NCBI GenBank assembly: GCA_021234155.1
Contig: JAJEKV010000014.1
Span: forward strand, 7,581,563 to 7,645,562
Source: Isoetes taiwanensis
Taxonomy: Eukaryota > Streptophyta > Lycopodiopsida > Isoetales > Isoetaceae
Reading direction: 5' to 3'
Length of the DNA stretch: 64,000 nt
Shown in pieces: positions 11,641 through 22,200 of the stretch; within the stretch, counting starts at the first letter, position 1; each line of letters starts with the position of its first letter. The translations under genes were made by a program, and so were the position numbers. The notes beneath the pieces were generated by a model that saw only the letters and a list, made by a program, of their open reading frames with translations, had not been told where the DNA came from and ran no database searches.

Positions 11641-11867
11641 GATGTTCAAATGGATTGGAAAGCTAGAATGGAGTGCTATAAGACACTAGAATGCATGGTA
11701 GATAGCTAAAATGTGCATGGAGAATTTTTTCTAGGTAATTTTGCAAATTGTTTCATTTGGGTTACTCCTTCTCTCAACGCATAGATCTCCGGTGCGGAGT
11801 GATCCATGTGGCTCTATTTTAGCTAAATCGTAACCTTTTTCGCAAATATAAAATGCTAGAATGCACG

Positions 11868-12207
11868 ATTTTAAAAGTATAAAATTTTGTAAATTGTGAA
11901 AATCGCTCAAACCATCAGATTTTTTTTGAAATTATCACGATTGCCAAATTTTGAATCTGTTAGATAACTGAAAATTGAAATTTTTATGTCCTTGAAATGT
12001 CTAATTTTAGATAGATTCAAATGAAAATTAGTTTAGAAATCAACTTTATTCTTTGATAATCATTAGAGTTTTAATTTAAAGATAAACTTATATGCTTAAA
12101 ACTTATAAAAATTATACAATCAAGAAGAATCAAACAATACATATATTCTTATAATGGCGTTTTTGAAGTGCTCTCTATTAAACTTGAATAAGTCCAAATT
12201 TTGTTAA
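11868..12207. repeat. AT-rich repeat family, copy 1
   Basis: About 300 bp shared with 13020-13363 and 16740-17060 at high identity. The repeat includes the last codons of the minus-strand coiled-coil gene (12149-12799) and its 3' flank. Confidence 0.75.
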
Positions 12208-12799
12208 ATATGTCATTTTCTGCATCTGTGCCAAAGAGCACCTTGTAGATTGTCTTCATGTGTTCACGGATAGGACCGCTGAACTGACACACCAACGTCA
12301 AGTAGACCTCTCGCTCATCTAAGATGTCATGTCGATGGACGAGCTGAGAGTATTCTTGCTGCAATGACCCCTCCTCGTGACCGGTCACACCAAGCACATC
12401 CGACGACACCTGTACACCAGTAAGACCTGTAACCAACCTCGCATTCTCCCAGTTTGTAATGAATGTCTGCCACCAAGAGATAGAGGGACCATCACCAGCT
12501 CGGTTCAACTCACTGCCACACAAATCCCGCACCTTGCGTCGGAACGCCTCCAAAAGCCTTCGTTTGTGAAGGGCCTCTGCTGATCTTACGGTAAATTCTA
12601 AACATGTCACTCGTCTCTTGATAATGACGTTGTCGCTCTTCAGAGTCTTCACCTCCGCCTCCAAATTGACGTTGGCTCTCTTCAAAGTGTCATTGTTGTC
12701 ACTCTTCAAAGTCTTCACCTCCTCCTCCAAATTGACGTTGGCACTCTTCAAAGTCTTCATATCCTCCCTCAAGAGAGACAAGCATGGTAACCGAATCAT
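12149..12799 (-). CDS. hypothetical coiled-coil protein, 216 aa
   Basis: An uninterrupted frame starts MIRLPCLSLLRED. Residues about 10-75 are a heptad coiled coil with an internal duplication (LKSANVNLEEEVKTLKSDN, then LKRANVNLEAEVKTLKSDN). The remainder has no recognised domain (blocks such as PSISWWQTFITNWENARL and REVYLTLVCQFSGP). The last roughly 20 codons and the 3' flank recur twice without the rest of the gene at 13310-13363 and 16995-17060, so the gene belongs to a repeated, probably mobile, sequence. It might be a transposon accessory gene or a captured host gene. Function unknown. Confidence 0.45.
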   Translation of the reverse strand: MIRLPCLSLLREDMKTLKSANVNLEEEVKTLKSDNNDTLKRANVNLEAEVKTLKSDNVIIKRRVTCLEFTVRSAEALHKRRLLEAFRRKVRDLCGSELNRAGDGPSISWWQTFITNWENARLVTGLTGVQVSSDVLGVTGHEEGSLQQEYSQLVHRHDILDEREVYLTLVCQFSGPIREHMKTIYKVLFGTDAENDIFNKIWTYSSLIESTSKTPL

Positions 12800-12861
12800 C
12801 AGACTTTGCCGCGCTAGAACTACTTGCCTCTAGCAAGCAAGAAGCAAGAAGCAAGAAGCAA

Positions 12862-13363
12862 GATTACATTTATGTTAAATAAAAAAAAAAAATTAATAGC
12901 TTATTATTGATTAATTGTCAATATATTTTATTTCATCAATAATAAATTATTCAATAATTATTATGAAACTAGTAACTTAATATCATTTAATTAATTTCAA
13001 TCTAAAACTTTTGTTAAAGTATTTTTAAAAGTGTAAAATTTTGTAAATTGTGAAAATTGCTTATCAAACCATCAGATTTTATTTAAAATTATCACGATTG
13101 CCAAATTTTGAATCTGTTAGATTACTGAAAAGTGAAATTTTTATGTCCTTGAAATGTCTAATTTTAGATAGATTCAAATAAAAATTAGTTTAGAAATCAA
13201 TTTTATTCTTTGATAACCATTATAGTTTTAATTTAAAGATAAACTTATATAATTAAAACTTATAAAAATTATAACAATCAAGAAGAATCAAACAATACAT
13301 ATATTTTTATAACGGCGTTTTTGAAGTGCTCTCTATTAAACTTGAATAAGTCCAAATTTTGTT
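12862..13363. repeat. AT-rich repeat family, copy 2
   Basis: Matches 16572-17060 over nearly its full length and 11868-12207 over its right part. It is preceded by a short AGCAAGA tandem run (12831-12860) and ends abruptly at Ty3 copy B. Confidence 0.75.
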
Positions 13364-14508
13364 ACTATCTTCTGGCAGTAAGAAGTCGACAAAAGAGCAT
13401 AGCTGACAAGCATAGAATTGCAAGGGAGTTCCAAGTTGGGGATAGTGTTTGGCTTAAGATTAAGGTCAAGCAAGCAAAGTTTCAAATTAGAAATTGCAAG
13501 AAGCTTGCTCCAAGATGGGCGGGACCTTTCAAGATCTTAGAGCGAGTAGGGAATCAAGCCTACAAGCTCGATTTGCCAGCCCATCTAAAAGTCCACAAAG
13601 TCTTCCAATAACTCCAACCCAGAGGAGGTATTGGAGACTCCAACATTGTTGGAGATGACGGTGGAGCATTCTACGCTAGTAGGGTGCATACATGGGATTC
13701 TTGGAATCTGGGCGATGATGAGATACCCTCCAGGGGCGTTCTCTAGGCCAGCACGCACCAACAGCGTGCATGACCGGAAGGGTCATGTGAGAGGAGCACA
13801 GCATGGTGGGCGATGATGAGACCATCACTCGGATGATCTCTATGCCACGATGTAGGGCACGTGCACATGACCATAAGGGGGTCATGGTGAGGTATGCGTG
13901 ATCATGCACGACGATGGGATCGTTGAGACGTTCCCTAGCTTAAACCCCCAAGGGCATGAGGCACTTGGGGAGTACACGTTCAAGGGGATCTTGTACAAGG
14001 TAACACCCGATTATGAGCGATGATAGGATCATCTTAAATGGTCCTTAAGCTCAAATCCTAAGGGCCATGATTGAGTGCAAGATAGTAGAGGTAACCTTGA
14101 GCTAGTAGCTCGGCTCAAGGAGGTAGTAAGGGGGTGATCCCCTAAAACCACAAACTTATAAACTAAACTAATGTAATGTGCTACTTGTTCAGGCCAGTGA
14201 AGAGGAGCATGGACAAGGGAGCACATTATGAGAAGACAGGAGTCATAGATTTTAGACTTAACTATGAATTCCTAATAACTATTGTGATAATGTTATGGTT
14301 ATATTGTGATAAGTAACATTTGTGAAGGCTATATAATTTTGTATAGGTAGAAATATAGCCTATATATACGTAATAAGTAGTTAATAGCAAGTTGATCATT
14401 TCAATAAAGTTAAGTCTTTATATCCATGTGTGTGGCCTTGCAGGGTTAGTGCAGGTTCGTCACCTTAGCGTAATGCTGAGGACAACATTATCCTAAGGGG
14501 GGGAAGAA
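13364..14508 (+). pseudogene. Ty3 copy B: pol 3' remnant and untranslated region
   Basis: RIAREFQVGDSVWLKIKVKQ, LAPRWAGPFKILERVG and HLKVHKVFQ match the integrase C-terminus of copy A. The chromodomain is deleted after TLLEMT, and the following DNA (13676-14508) aligns with the 3' region of copy A up to the polypurine run at about 14496-14508. The integrase catalytic core is absent. Confidence 0.75.
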
Positions 14509-14844
14509 TCTGACATTCCCCAGAAATATATGCCATAAAGACGTATATTTCTAGGCCTCGTCACCGTACAAGCCTATTATTATAGCCTTGTACACCATAG
14601 TAAGTGGAAAAGGGAGCATGGCTAAGTTATTTACATAACTTAGCTAGCCTTAGGCTTAAGGCCATTTCCACATGGCTTCAACCTAGTGGGCACCCACCAT
14701 ATGGGAGCACCCCACTGGAGCCACGTGGCAGTGATATGGAACCTTAACCTATAAGTACCCTAACCCTAACCTTAGGCCACTTTTTGGCTCCATCTGCCTT
14801 GAGAACTGTTCTTCGCTCGTAACTCCGTTTCGAATACCGTTCGT
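14509..14844 (+). repeat. LTR of Ty3 copy B (about 336 bp)
   Basis: Aligned with copy A from TCTGACATTCC (the usual TG start is mutated to TC). It keeps the inverted repeat near its start (14522-14530 and 14544-14552) and the telomere-like ACCCTAACCCTAACCTTAG at 14757-14775. A primer-site-like TTAGATCAGATC follows. Right border approximate. Confidence 0.6.
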
Positions 14845-14924
14845 TGCAGTTTAGATCAGATCGACAACCCCAAGGCAGTACACTCTTTAGAAGGAGGAGG
14901 AATCACTCAACTCATCATCAAGTC

Positions 14925-15384
14925 ATGGAGACTCCAGGAGTTGGAGGAAGTTCGTCCAGAGCAGGTATTCTGCTTCCGAATTTAGGAGCAAGCAATAGAA
15001 GCAACTCCGGGAACAGAAGCAACCCCAGCAGCAGGAAGAGCATGTGACAAGCAAGCAGCATAAGCAACCTCGGCAACAAGAGCAACCCAGCAGCAAGAGG
15101 AGCAAGCAATGTGGAAGAAAAGGGCAAGGAGAAAGTGGTCGCAAGGGAGGAAGAGATATAGGCAAGAGAGAAGCGAACAAAGGGGCGTGAAGATAGACAG
15201 GAGAGGGAGCATGGTTATCAGCGAACCACAACCGGATGAACCGGAGGAGGATGAGTCCGAGGAGGAAGAACCATACCAACAAGAGGGGGAGCAAGAGGCT
15301 GAAGAAAAGAGGAGGGGGAAAGCCGAAGAACAGACGGAGCCTACACTCGGCCACCATATCCGGTGCACAATATACAAGATTTAA
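14925..15384 (+). pseudogene. Ty3 copy B: gag-like N-terminal region
   Basis: METPGVGGSSSRAGILLPN opens at 14925, followed by stops and frame changes. One frame is rich in Gln, Arg and Glu (15109-15384 includes DEPEEDESEEEEPYQQEGEQ), the compositional pattern of a charged coiled-coil Gag N-terminus. The capsid core and zinc knuckle are missing. Confidence 0.45.
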
Positions 15385-15546
15385 CTTCGTTGATGGATCT
15401 GACATAATTACCAGTACTACAAGCAGAGTGCCGAGGTCCGTCAAAGGCGGCCGACCAGGGTCGAAAAGCAAGCCCACTACGTTGACCCGACTCTTTCAAG
15501 AAGGTCCGCTATGGGCTAAATTCCAAGCACAGTAGAGCTTCTCGGG

Positions 15547-15798
15547 AGATTGCCAACAGTGCACCAATTTGATGATTCGGAGAGCCTCTTTTGAGTGTCT
15601 ATATCGAGAGATTATACAAGATTCAAGATGGACTATCGAGTCACAGCAACGATCATCCGGTCTTGCCAGGAAGCGGCCGAAGTGGAGCGGACTCAACTTT
15701 TCAAAGAGGCCAAGATATGCGCCATTCACGCCAAGAGGATGATCGTTATGCTCAAGGACATGAACTTGGCATGGAGGATTAGAAAAGATAAAAATTAG
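15547..15798 (+). pseudogene. histone H3-like fold fragment
   Basis: Two frames one base apart give MIRRASFECLYREIIQD and then MDYRVTATIIRSCQEAAE, LFKEAKICAIHAKR and MIVMLKDMNLAWRIRKDKN before a TAG-free end at TAG/TAA 15798. These align in order with the H3 alpha-N end, alpha-1, loop 1, alpha-2 and alpha-3 (LIRKLPFQRLVREIAQDFK and CAIHAKR with MPKDIQLARRIR). CAIHAKR is identical to H3. Loop 1 has canonical H3 length, not the longer loop of most plant CENH3. One deleted base in the DFK codons breaks the frame. It lies directly after the gag remnant of copy B, so a retroelement-carried or retroposed H3 variant is likely. Confidence 0.6.
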
Positions 15799-15884
15799 GA
15801 ATCTTTATATAAAATTTTGAGCTTGTATGCATATATGTTTCTAGTATTAATGATAGATTAAAAAAATAAATTAAAAAAATTAAA

Positions 15885-16235
15885 GTCAAAGTCAACTCGG
15901 ATCACTTCGCACCAAACGTCTCTGTGTTGCGAACGCAGACCTTTTATGCGCGGAATAACCCGAGTCATCCTCGTTGTACTTAAATTTATTGAATTGACAT
16001 GAGAAAAGTTGCTAAATAACTTAGAATCATGCAAATCTTGCATCCTAGCACTTTTTAAATTTGTTAAAAAATGTCATGTAATAGTCAAGATTGACCCACT
16101 CGGGTCACTCTGCGCCAAAGCTCCCTGCGTCGAGAAAGTAGACCCCTTCTACGCTGAGTAACCCGAATCACCCTTGTTTGCACTTACACTTGTCAAATTG
16201 ACATGAAATAAATTGGCAGATAGCCTAGAACAACT
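15885..16235. repeat. two-unit degenerate direct repeat, about 203-bp period
   Basis: Unit 1 (from about 15890) and unit 2 (from about 16092) share a CTCGG-TCAC start, a GCGCCAA-like block, TAACCCGA-TCA and ATTGACATGA-AAA in the same order. Each unit also has an internal inverted pair (ACTCGGGTCAC against TAACCCGAGTCA). No coding potential. Confidence 0.5.
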
Positions 16236-16239
16236 TTTA

Positions 16240-17060
16240 CAAAAGTTTTAGATTGAAATTAATTAAATGATATCAAATTATTGGTTTCATAATAATTATT
16301 GAATAATTTATTATTGATAAAATAAAATATATTGACAATTAATGAATAATGAATAACTAGCTATTAGTTTTTCTAATTAAACATAAATGTAATCATTTAA
16401 TGAATTACAGTTCTTCCTCTGGCAGTTCTTCCTCCTGCACAAGCTCCACAAGAACTTCTGCACAAGCTCCCACTCCTGCACAAGCTCCCGCTCATCTAAG
16501 ATAGCTCTGTATAATTAAAATATTATTTTTTTCAAAATATTTAAAGAAAATTTGAGATTGAAATTCATTAAATGATTATATTTATGTTAAATAAAAAAAA
16601 TTAATAGCTTATTATTGATTAATTGTCAATATATTTTATTTCATCAATAATAAATTATTCAATAATTATTATGAAACCAGTAACTTAATATCATTTAATT
16701 AATTTCAATCTAAAACTTTTGTTAAAGTATTTTTAAAAGTGTAAAATTTTGTAAATTGTGAAAATCGCTTATCAAACCATCAGATTTTATTTAAGATTAT
16801 CACGATTGCCAAATTTTGAATCTGTATTTTTATGTCCTTGAAATGTCTAATTTTAGATAGATTCAAATAAAAATTAGTTTAAAAATCAATTTTATTCTTT
16901 AATAACCATTATAGTTTTAATTTAAAGATAAACTTATATAATTAAAACTTATAAAAATTATAACAATCAAGAAGAATCAAACAATACATATATTCTTATA
17001 ACGGCGTTTTTGAAGTGCTCTTATAAACTTGAATAAGTCCAAATTTTGTTAAATATGTCA
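16240..17060. repeat. long imperfect hairpin built from the AT-rich repeat family
   Basis: 16240-16407 is an inverted copy of the sequence at 16562-16735. The two arms enclose about 155 bp that contain short repeats of CCTGCACAAGCTCC. The right arm continues to 17060 as a full copy of the repeat at 12862-13363, including the tail codons of the coiled-coil gene. Confidence 0.65.
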
Positions 17061-17176
17061 TCATTGGATTATACCAAGTGTCTGGTGTCAATTAATCATG
17101 AATGGGGACATTTGTGAAGATTCTTGCTTGGCACTATTATATACAAACTCTACCAAGTAAATGTAGTCGACCCGTT

Positions 17177-17695
17177 TCACATATAGCTTTTCAACATGTC
17201 TTCTAGAATTCGGTTGGTGCGCTCTGTTTGATCGTCAGTTTGGGGATGATAAGCCGTGCTCATAGACAACTTGGTCTGGATCGTGTTGAATAAGTCCTTC
17301 CAAAAGGCACTTATGAACTTGGGATCCCTATCGGAGATGATTTCCCTTTGCATTCCATGTAATCTAAATATTTCTTTTGCAAAGAGCAAGGCGGTGTCCA
17401 ATGTTGTATCTGTAGTTCAACATGGCAAAAAGTGAGCTATCTTAGATAACCTGTCGACCACTACCATTAAGGCATCATGGCCCCTTGCCGTTCTTGAAAG
17501 TCCGGTTATAAAATCCATGCTCACAACCCCCCACTTGGCGATTGGCACTATCAAGGGTTCCAAGTTTCCTGAAATTCGAAGGTGCTCGGCTTTTGTTTGT
17601 TGACATAACTGGCACTGTCGAATGTAGTTGGCTATGTCCTTCTTCATGCCGGGCCAATAGCAACTACTTCTTATCTTGAAGTAATCAAGAAACAA
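17177..17695 (-). pseudogene. Ty3 copy C: integrase zinc-binding and core domains
   Basis: Reading leftward: YWPGMKKDI with the CQLCQQTK half of the H2C2 zinc finger, SMDFITGLS (first Asp), a TGA after HFLPC, then IISDRDPKFISAFW (second Asp) and AYHPQTDDQTERTNRILEDML (Glu). It is clearly the same chromovirus family as copy A, in opposite orientation. The rest of this element appears to continue at 24.5-27.7 kb on the same strand. Confidence 0.8.
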
Positions 17696-17699
17696 AAAA

Positions 17700-18860
17700 A
17701 AGCACCAAGTTTACCTCAACCCTAAAATCGTTGAAGCAGTCTCAGATTCTGCTTCAAGCTCTCCACAAAATTGACCACCTCCAAAAACGACTTGCTTTGC
17801 TCCAACAAACGAAATGTTTCAAGTGTCACAATGCTTATACATCAATCAGATCAAACAAAGAAGGGAAAAAAATGATCAAAACATTACCTCATGCCCTCAT
17901 CTCCAAAATCGCATTTGGAGAGCAGTGCCTCGAATCCCATTACACAAATGATGCTGAAGCTAGATATCTTGTGTAAAGCTGGCAAGGCAAAGTGTATGAT
18001 GCCGGAGTACCGTTTACCGACAACATCAACCCTTCTTCTGTTTCCAGAATCCAGTGCACACCCGACATTAGGAACTGGGCTAAAAGTATTCCATGCAAAT
18101 CCAACATTCAGGAATTGGCAAGCAAAGGCGCCCTCAATAGCATCAACGCAGAAGAAAAGCAAGCCGTCCAAATAAACCGTGTAATCAACGGACCAAAATA
18201 TAAAAAAATTGAACGCGCAGGATTGCGCACAAACTATCCTAAAACTCTATTAGTATTAGATATGGATAGATAGATCTTGGTTGGTTTTTTGTTTCCCATA
18301 TTCGCTTTGCATGTGACCAAGTGATTCCTCTATTTTCGTTGAAAGTGCATATTTATGGGCTATCAGAATGTTATAGAACACCGCAGCATTCAGAATGCTT
18401 GCTCAAAGGCATTAAATCATTGGTCAATTGTTTTGGTCAATCCCTTAGGCAAAGCCTCGTTCACGTTTTGGTGAGATACCACTTGAACATCTGGTCAAGC
18501 TTTAGATCAATTTCCCCCTACGAGCAAATAACCAAGTACGTTCTAATCAATGCTTTATCTACTGTAGTTTGGCTTGGCACGAATGATGGGCGCAATGAAC
18601 TTAAGCTCTATGCAATTAATTTGAGAGATATGACACATTTTTGCAAGTGCAAAACTTAGTCAATACATTTTAAATAGGAGTTAAATATCTTAAGCAATAG
18701 AACCAACTTAATCATTTATAAAAAGATGGAGTACGTACAAAATCCAAAACACAGATGCATAAGTCAATCTATATAAATAATTACTTTGGGGAGTACATTG
18801 TTGAAAACAAAAAAGACCAATAAGTAGATTCTTAATCAAATATACAGATAGTACATCTCT
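17700..18860. other. unassigned DNA at the left edge of a nested insertion
   Basis: Several open frames of 80-112 codons, none with a convincing domain. The 18321-18659 frame has a WLGTND phrase that recalls GDSL hydrolases but no second block. This DNA separates the integrase of copy C from its RNase H. Confidence 0.35.
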
Positions 18861-18869
18861 TTAAATAAA

Positions 18870-19070
18870 ATTTAAACTAAATTGAATTGAACTTTATCAT
18901 CCACACAGATTAATCGGCCTACAAGACTTAAACAAACAAAAAATAGTCGATCTATTACTATCCAGGATTAAAAAACCCTCACCCTAAAGGGTCTTTGAGG
19001 GAAAAACCTTAGTAGTAATAGACTTATTGAGCATGATAAAAGTCGCATCATCCTAAACTTAAATTATACT
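18870..19070 (-). mobile_element. LINE 3' end (family L)
   Basis: The minus strand carries a GGTTTTTCCCTC block, a GGGTGAGGGTTTTTTAATCC block and TAGGCCGATTAATCTG-GTGGATGATAAA, the order found at 45635-45800, 48290-48450 and 50925-51060. This is the shared untranslated 3' end of a LINE family. Confidence 0.55.
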
Positions 19071-19279
19071 TTGCTTTCTTCGCGTGTACTTTTGGAATCT
19101 TATGTTCCTGTATGGACGTAATGTATTTTCCCCTTGGTGGTGCATAGGACCAAAGAATACAACTTACTTTTTCTTTCCTTGGGGGATCCGAAGGATTCAA
19201 AACTCAAGTCTTGTCCCAACAATTTTCATAAACCTCCTTTTTTGCTTGGCCTTTTCTTTTTCCTCATATTCTATTTTGG

Positions 19280-22200
19280 AGCCCAATATTGAACTTCAAT
19301 CCAATAGTTTTCTAGTCCTGGTTTATCATCATCCTTGGTAGGTACACATCTAACCTCACCTAACCAAACTGGATATACATCTAGATTATCAGGTTTAATG
19401 AGAACAAAATACCCCTTTTTCACATCCTCTATAAGCAACCAATCTGGTAGGCCATGCCATTGGGGCCTGCTAGACTTGCTACCAACATGCCAATTAGCCA
19501 AGCTCTTTTTTTGCAAGGTACCAACATTCAACTCAACTTGTTCTAGGGATTTCTTCTCCCATCTAGAAATTGGAAGAAATCCATCTTTCAAGGGTCCTCC
19601 TCCATCAATGTTTTGCAAGGCCTCACTGTAACGTTCCTAACCGACATGCCCTTAGCCAAGGGGGCAAAACCGTCTAGACGTTTATGAGTAGTCGCTTCTA
19701 CCCATTTATGTCGGTGTCTGGGGAACCCACAGGCACATTCAAGGATCGAATACTCGAGCGGTCTACCATGGGCCCGTTACAGTCTCTCCCACTAGAACTA
19801 TGCTCGTCCTCGAGCATCCAAGGTTATACCATGTCACATCACATTGATTACCAAGTCTTTGCAAATTACCCATGCATATAGGCACCCATGAAGACTCGAA
19901 CTCGAGACCTGCTCTGATACCAACTGTAACGTTCCTAACCGACATGCCCTTAGCCAACTGGGCAAAACCGTCTAGACGTTTATGAGTAGTCGCTTCTACT
20001 CATTTATACCGGTGTCTCGAGAACGCCCCACAGGCACATTCAAGGATCGAATACTCGAGCGGTCTACCATGGGCCCGTTACACTCACGCACTTTCTCCAA
20101 TATATAATCACCTTTTGTAAAGAATCTTTCTTTGCTACACTCAGTGTTGGTTGTTGTAAAATGTCTTGCCAATGGCTAATAAATTGTTTAAGTCCTCTCA
20201 TCAATGCTTCGTGATCTTTGGTGTTCTTGAACGGTGGGAGTGATAAAGGCTCACCTTCAAGAATCATTACCTTACCATCTTTATCTCGTCTCCACATTTC
20301 ATATCCATTGCTAGGGAGCCAATCTTGATCTGTCGAATGCATCTTACATTGCATTATAGGAACACCTTCTTTAACCCAGAATTTGAATTATAAGGGTTTG
20401 GAATGATCTGTCAAAGCAAGGTTTCCTTCTGGCATATATGGCTCGGCTCTACAAAGGATTTCCAATCTGGAACTTCATCAACTAAGAATGATATAAGTGA
20501 TGGTTTTTTTGTATGTGCAAATAACTCCATTAGTTGTGGCAACGTCATTATTGATTCTTGTTGCAACAAAGAGGAGAACACTCCAAAGAAGGCATCCACG
20601 TCATCATGTGTGTGACCAACCATAAGAAACCCAACCTTCACAACCTCGAACACATTTTTGGCTGTCAAGAATGAGCATGCTTGAAATAGCCATCTATTCT
20701 TAATTTGGCTAAAGTAATTTTCAAGTTGTAGACACAATTCTTGAGGTAGCTTTCTCCCCACTACTCCGTGAGACATCTTATCTATAGTTGTCGAAGTGAT
20801 TGGTTCCCTTCCAGAAAACTTTGCATTCTTTTCCATCTGTTTAGTTGCAACATGTGCCTCATCATTTAGAAGAGCCCCAAACAAAGCATTGCTACTGCTT
20901 TGCTCATTTGTAACACCTCTTTCTAGATTTCGGAGACATTTGAAGATAGAGCCAACATGAAAATTCGGTCCATCTTCCCATAGATCTAATGAGAAATGAC
21001 CATACACACCTATTCCGTGTCCATGGGTCAACATTCCTGCTAGTGAGATCTTCAATTGTTGTGCATTAGCACAACTTTTAAGGATTGGCTGCAATTTAGG
21101 CAAAAACGTTTTGTGTTGATCCATTTTATCGTGTATGATGCATAAGTATCTATCTGGTTCCATTGAAGAAAATACCCTCCACTGATAATACATTGCCCTA
21201 CATGATATTTGCTCATTCTGATGTCGACGCATCTCATTTCTCAAAGCATTTCTTTGCTCAGGTACAACTGTACTTCTCAGAGCCTCTCGCAATTGTATGC
21301 AAGTGTTACACTTTGAAAAGCTATTATTCTTTGTCACCACCACATCACTAAAATGCTTATTCCAGATCCTGCTAAAAGCTGACTGAGAGATTGCTCATCC
21401 ACCTGCTTGTGTTAGAACAGTGTTGGCCTCTTGTAAGCACTCTTTTTGAATGTATTGAGGTGGCAAGACACGCTTCACCTCTTTGTTCCCATGCTCATTT
21501 AATTTTGTCTTGTATGGCATTGATTCAGCCATGTATTTGACAAAGTTACCAAACACTTCAATTGCCATCATAGTGTTGCTCCTAGTTTTGATAGTACCTG
21601 TATTCCCACGTACTGCTTTTCTTGCACCATCTCTATATTCATTATGGTATCTATAGAAAGTGCTCTCTGCAAAACCAATCATGCATGTCACTGCTTCTCT
21701 GCAGACCATCTATTCTCTAATGGATATGTCATGTGACCTGTATTTGCATCTCTAATGCTAGATCCAAACATAGAATACATTATATTTTTTTTTATCACTC
21801 GAAGTATGGGTCCAAAACTTTTTCCTGATATTTTGTATTTCTTCGACTGAGAATTTATCTATGCACCAAGAAGGACAACAAGGTCTTCCCCTTGTTTCTT
21901 GAACAATCTCCTTTGAACAGTTACACATATGTTCCACTTTTTTTAATTTTTTCTTAGGGTTAGATATTTCTCCCTCAGCTTTTCTCTTCAATTTTTGTTT
22001 TATTGCTTTCTTCACCGAGAAGTGCGCCTTCCTCTTCTTGTATAAGAGAACATTCTCTGGAGACATAGAGAAAGAATGTTCTACAAGCTCACTATCTACA
22101 TTGGCCCTAACCAATGTAATTCCCTTTAGATGAAGGACATGTTCTATTGGCCATCGCATCAGAGTAGAAATCTCGACCATGCCTTTGCAACACGATAATT

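Noticed and set aside
15109-15384. Glu-rich ORF as a possible acidic nuclear protein
   Set aside because: It sits where gag of Ty3 copy B should be, with frame changes on either side; a gag remnant explains it better.
18321-18659. Possible GDSL-esterase fragment (WLGTND phrase)
   Set aside because: Only one short block matches; the other GDSL blocks and a catalytic Ser or His region are absent, and the surrounding frame is unlike the family.
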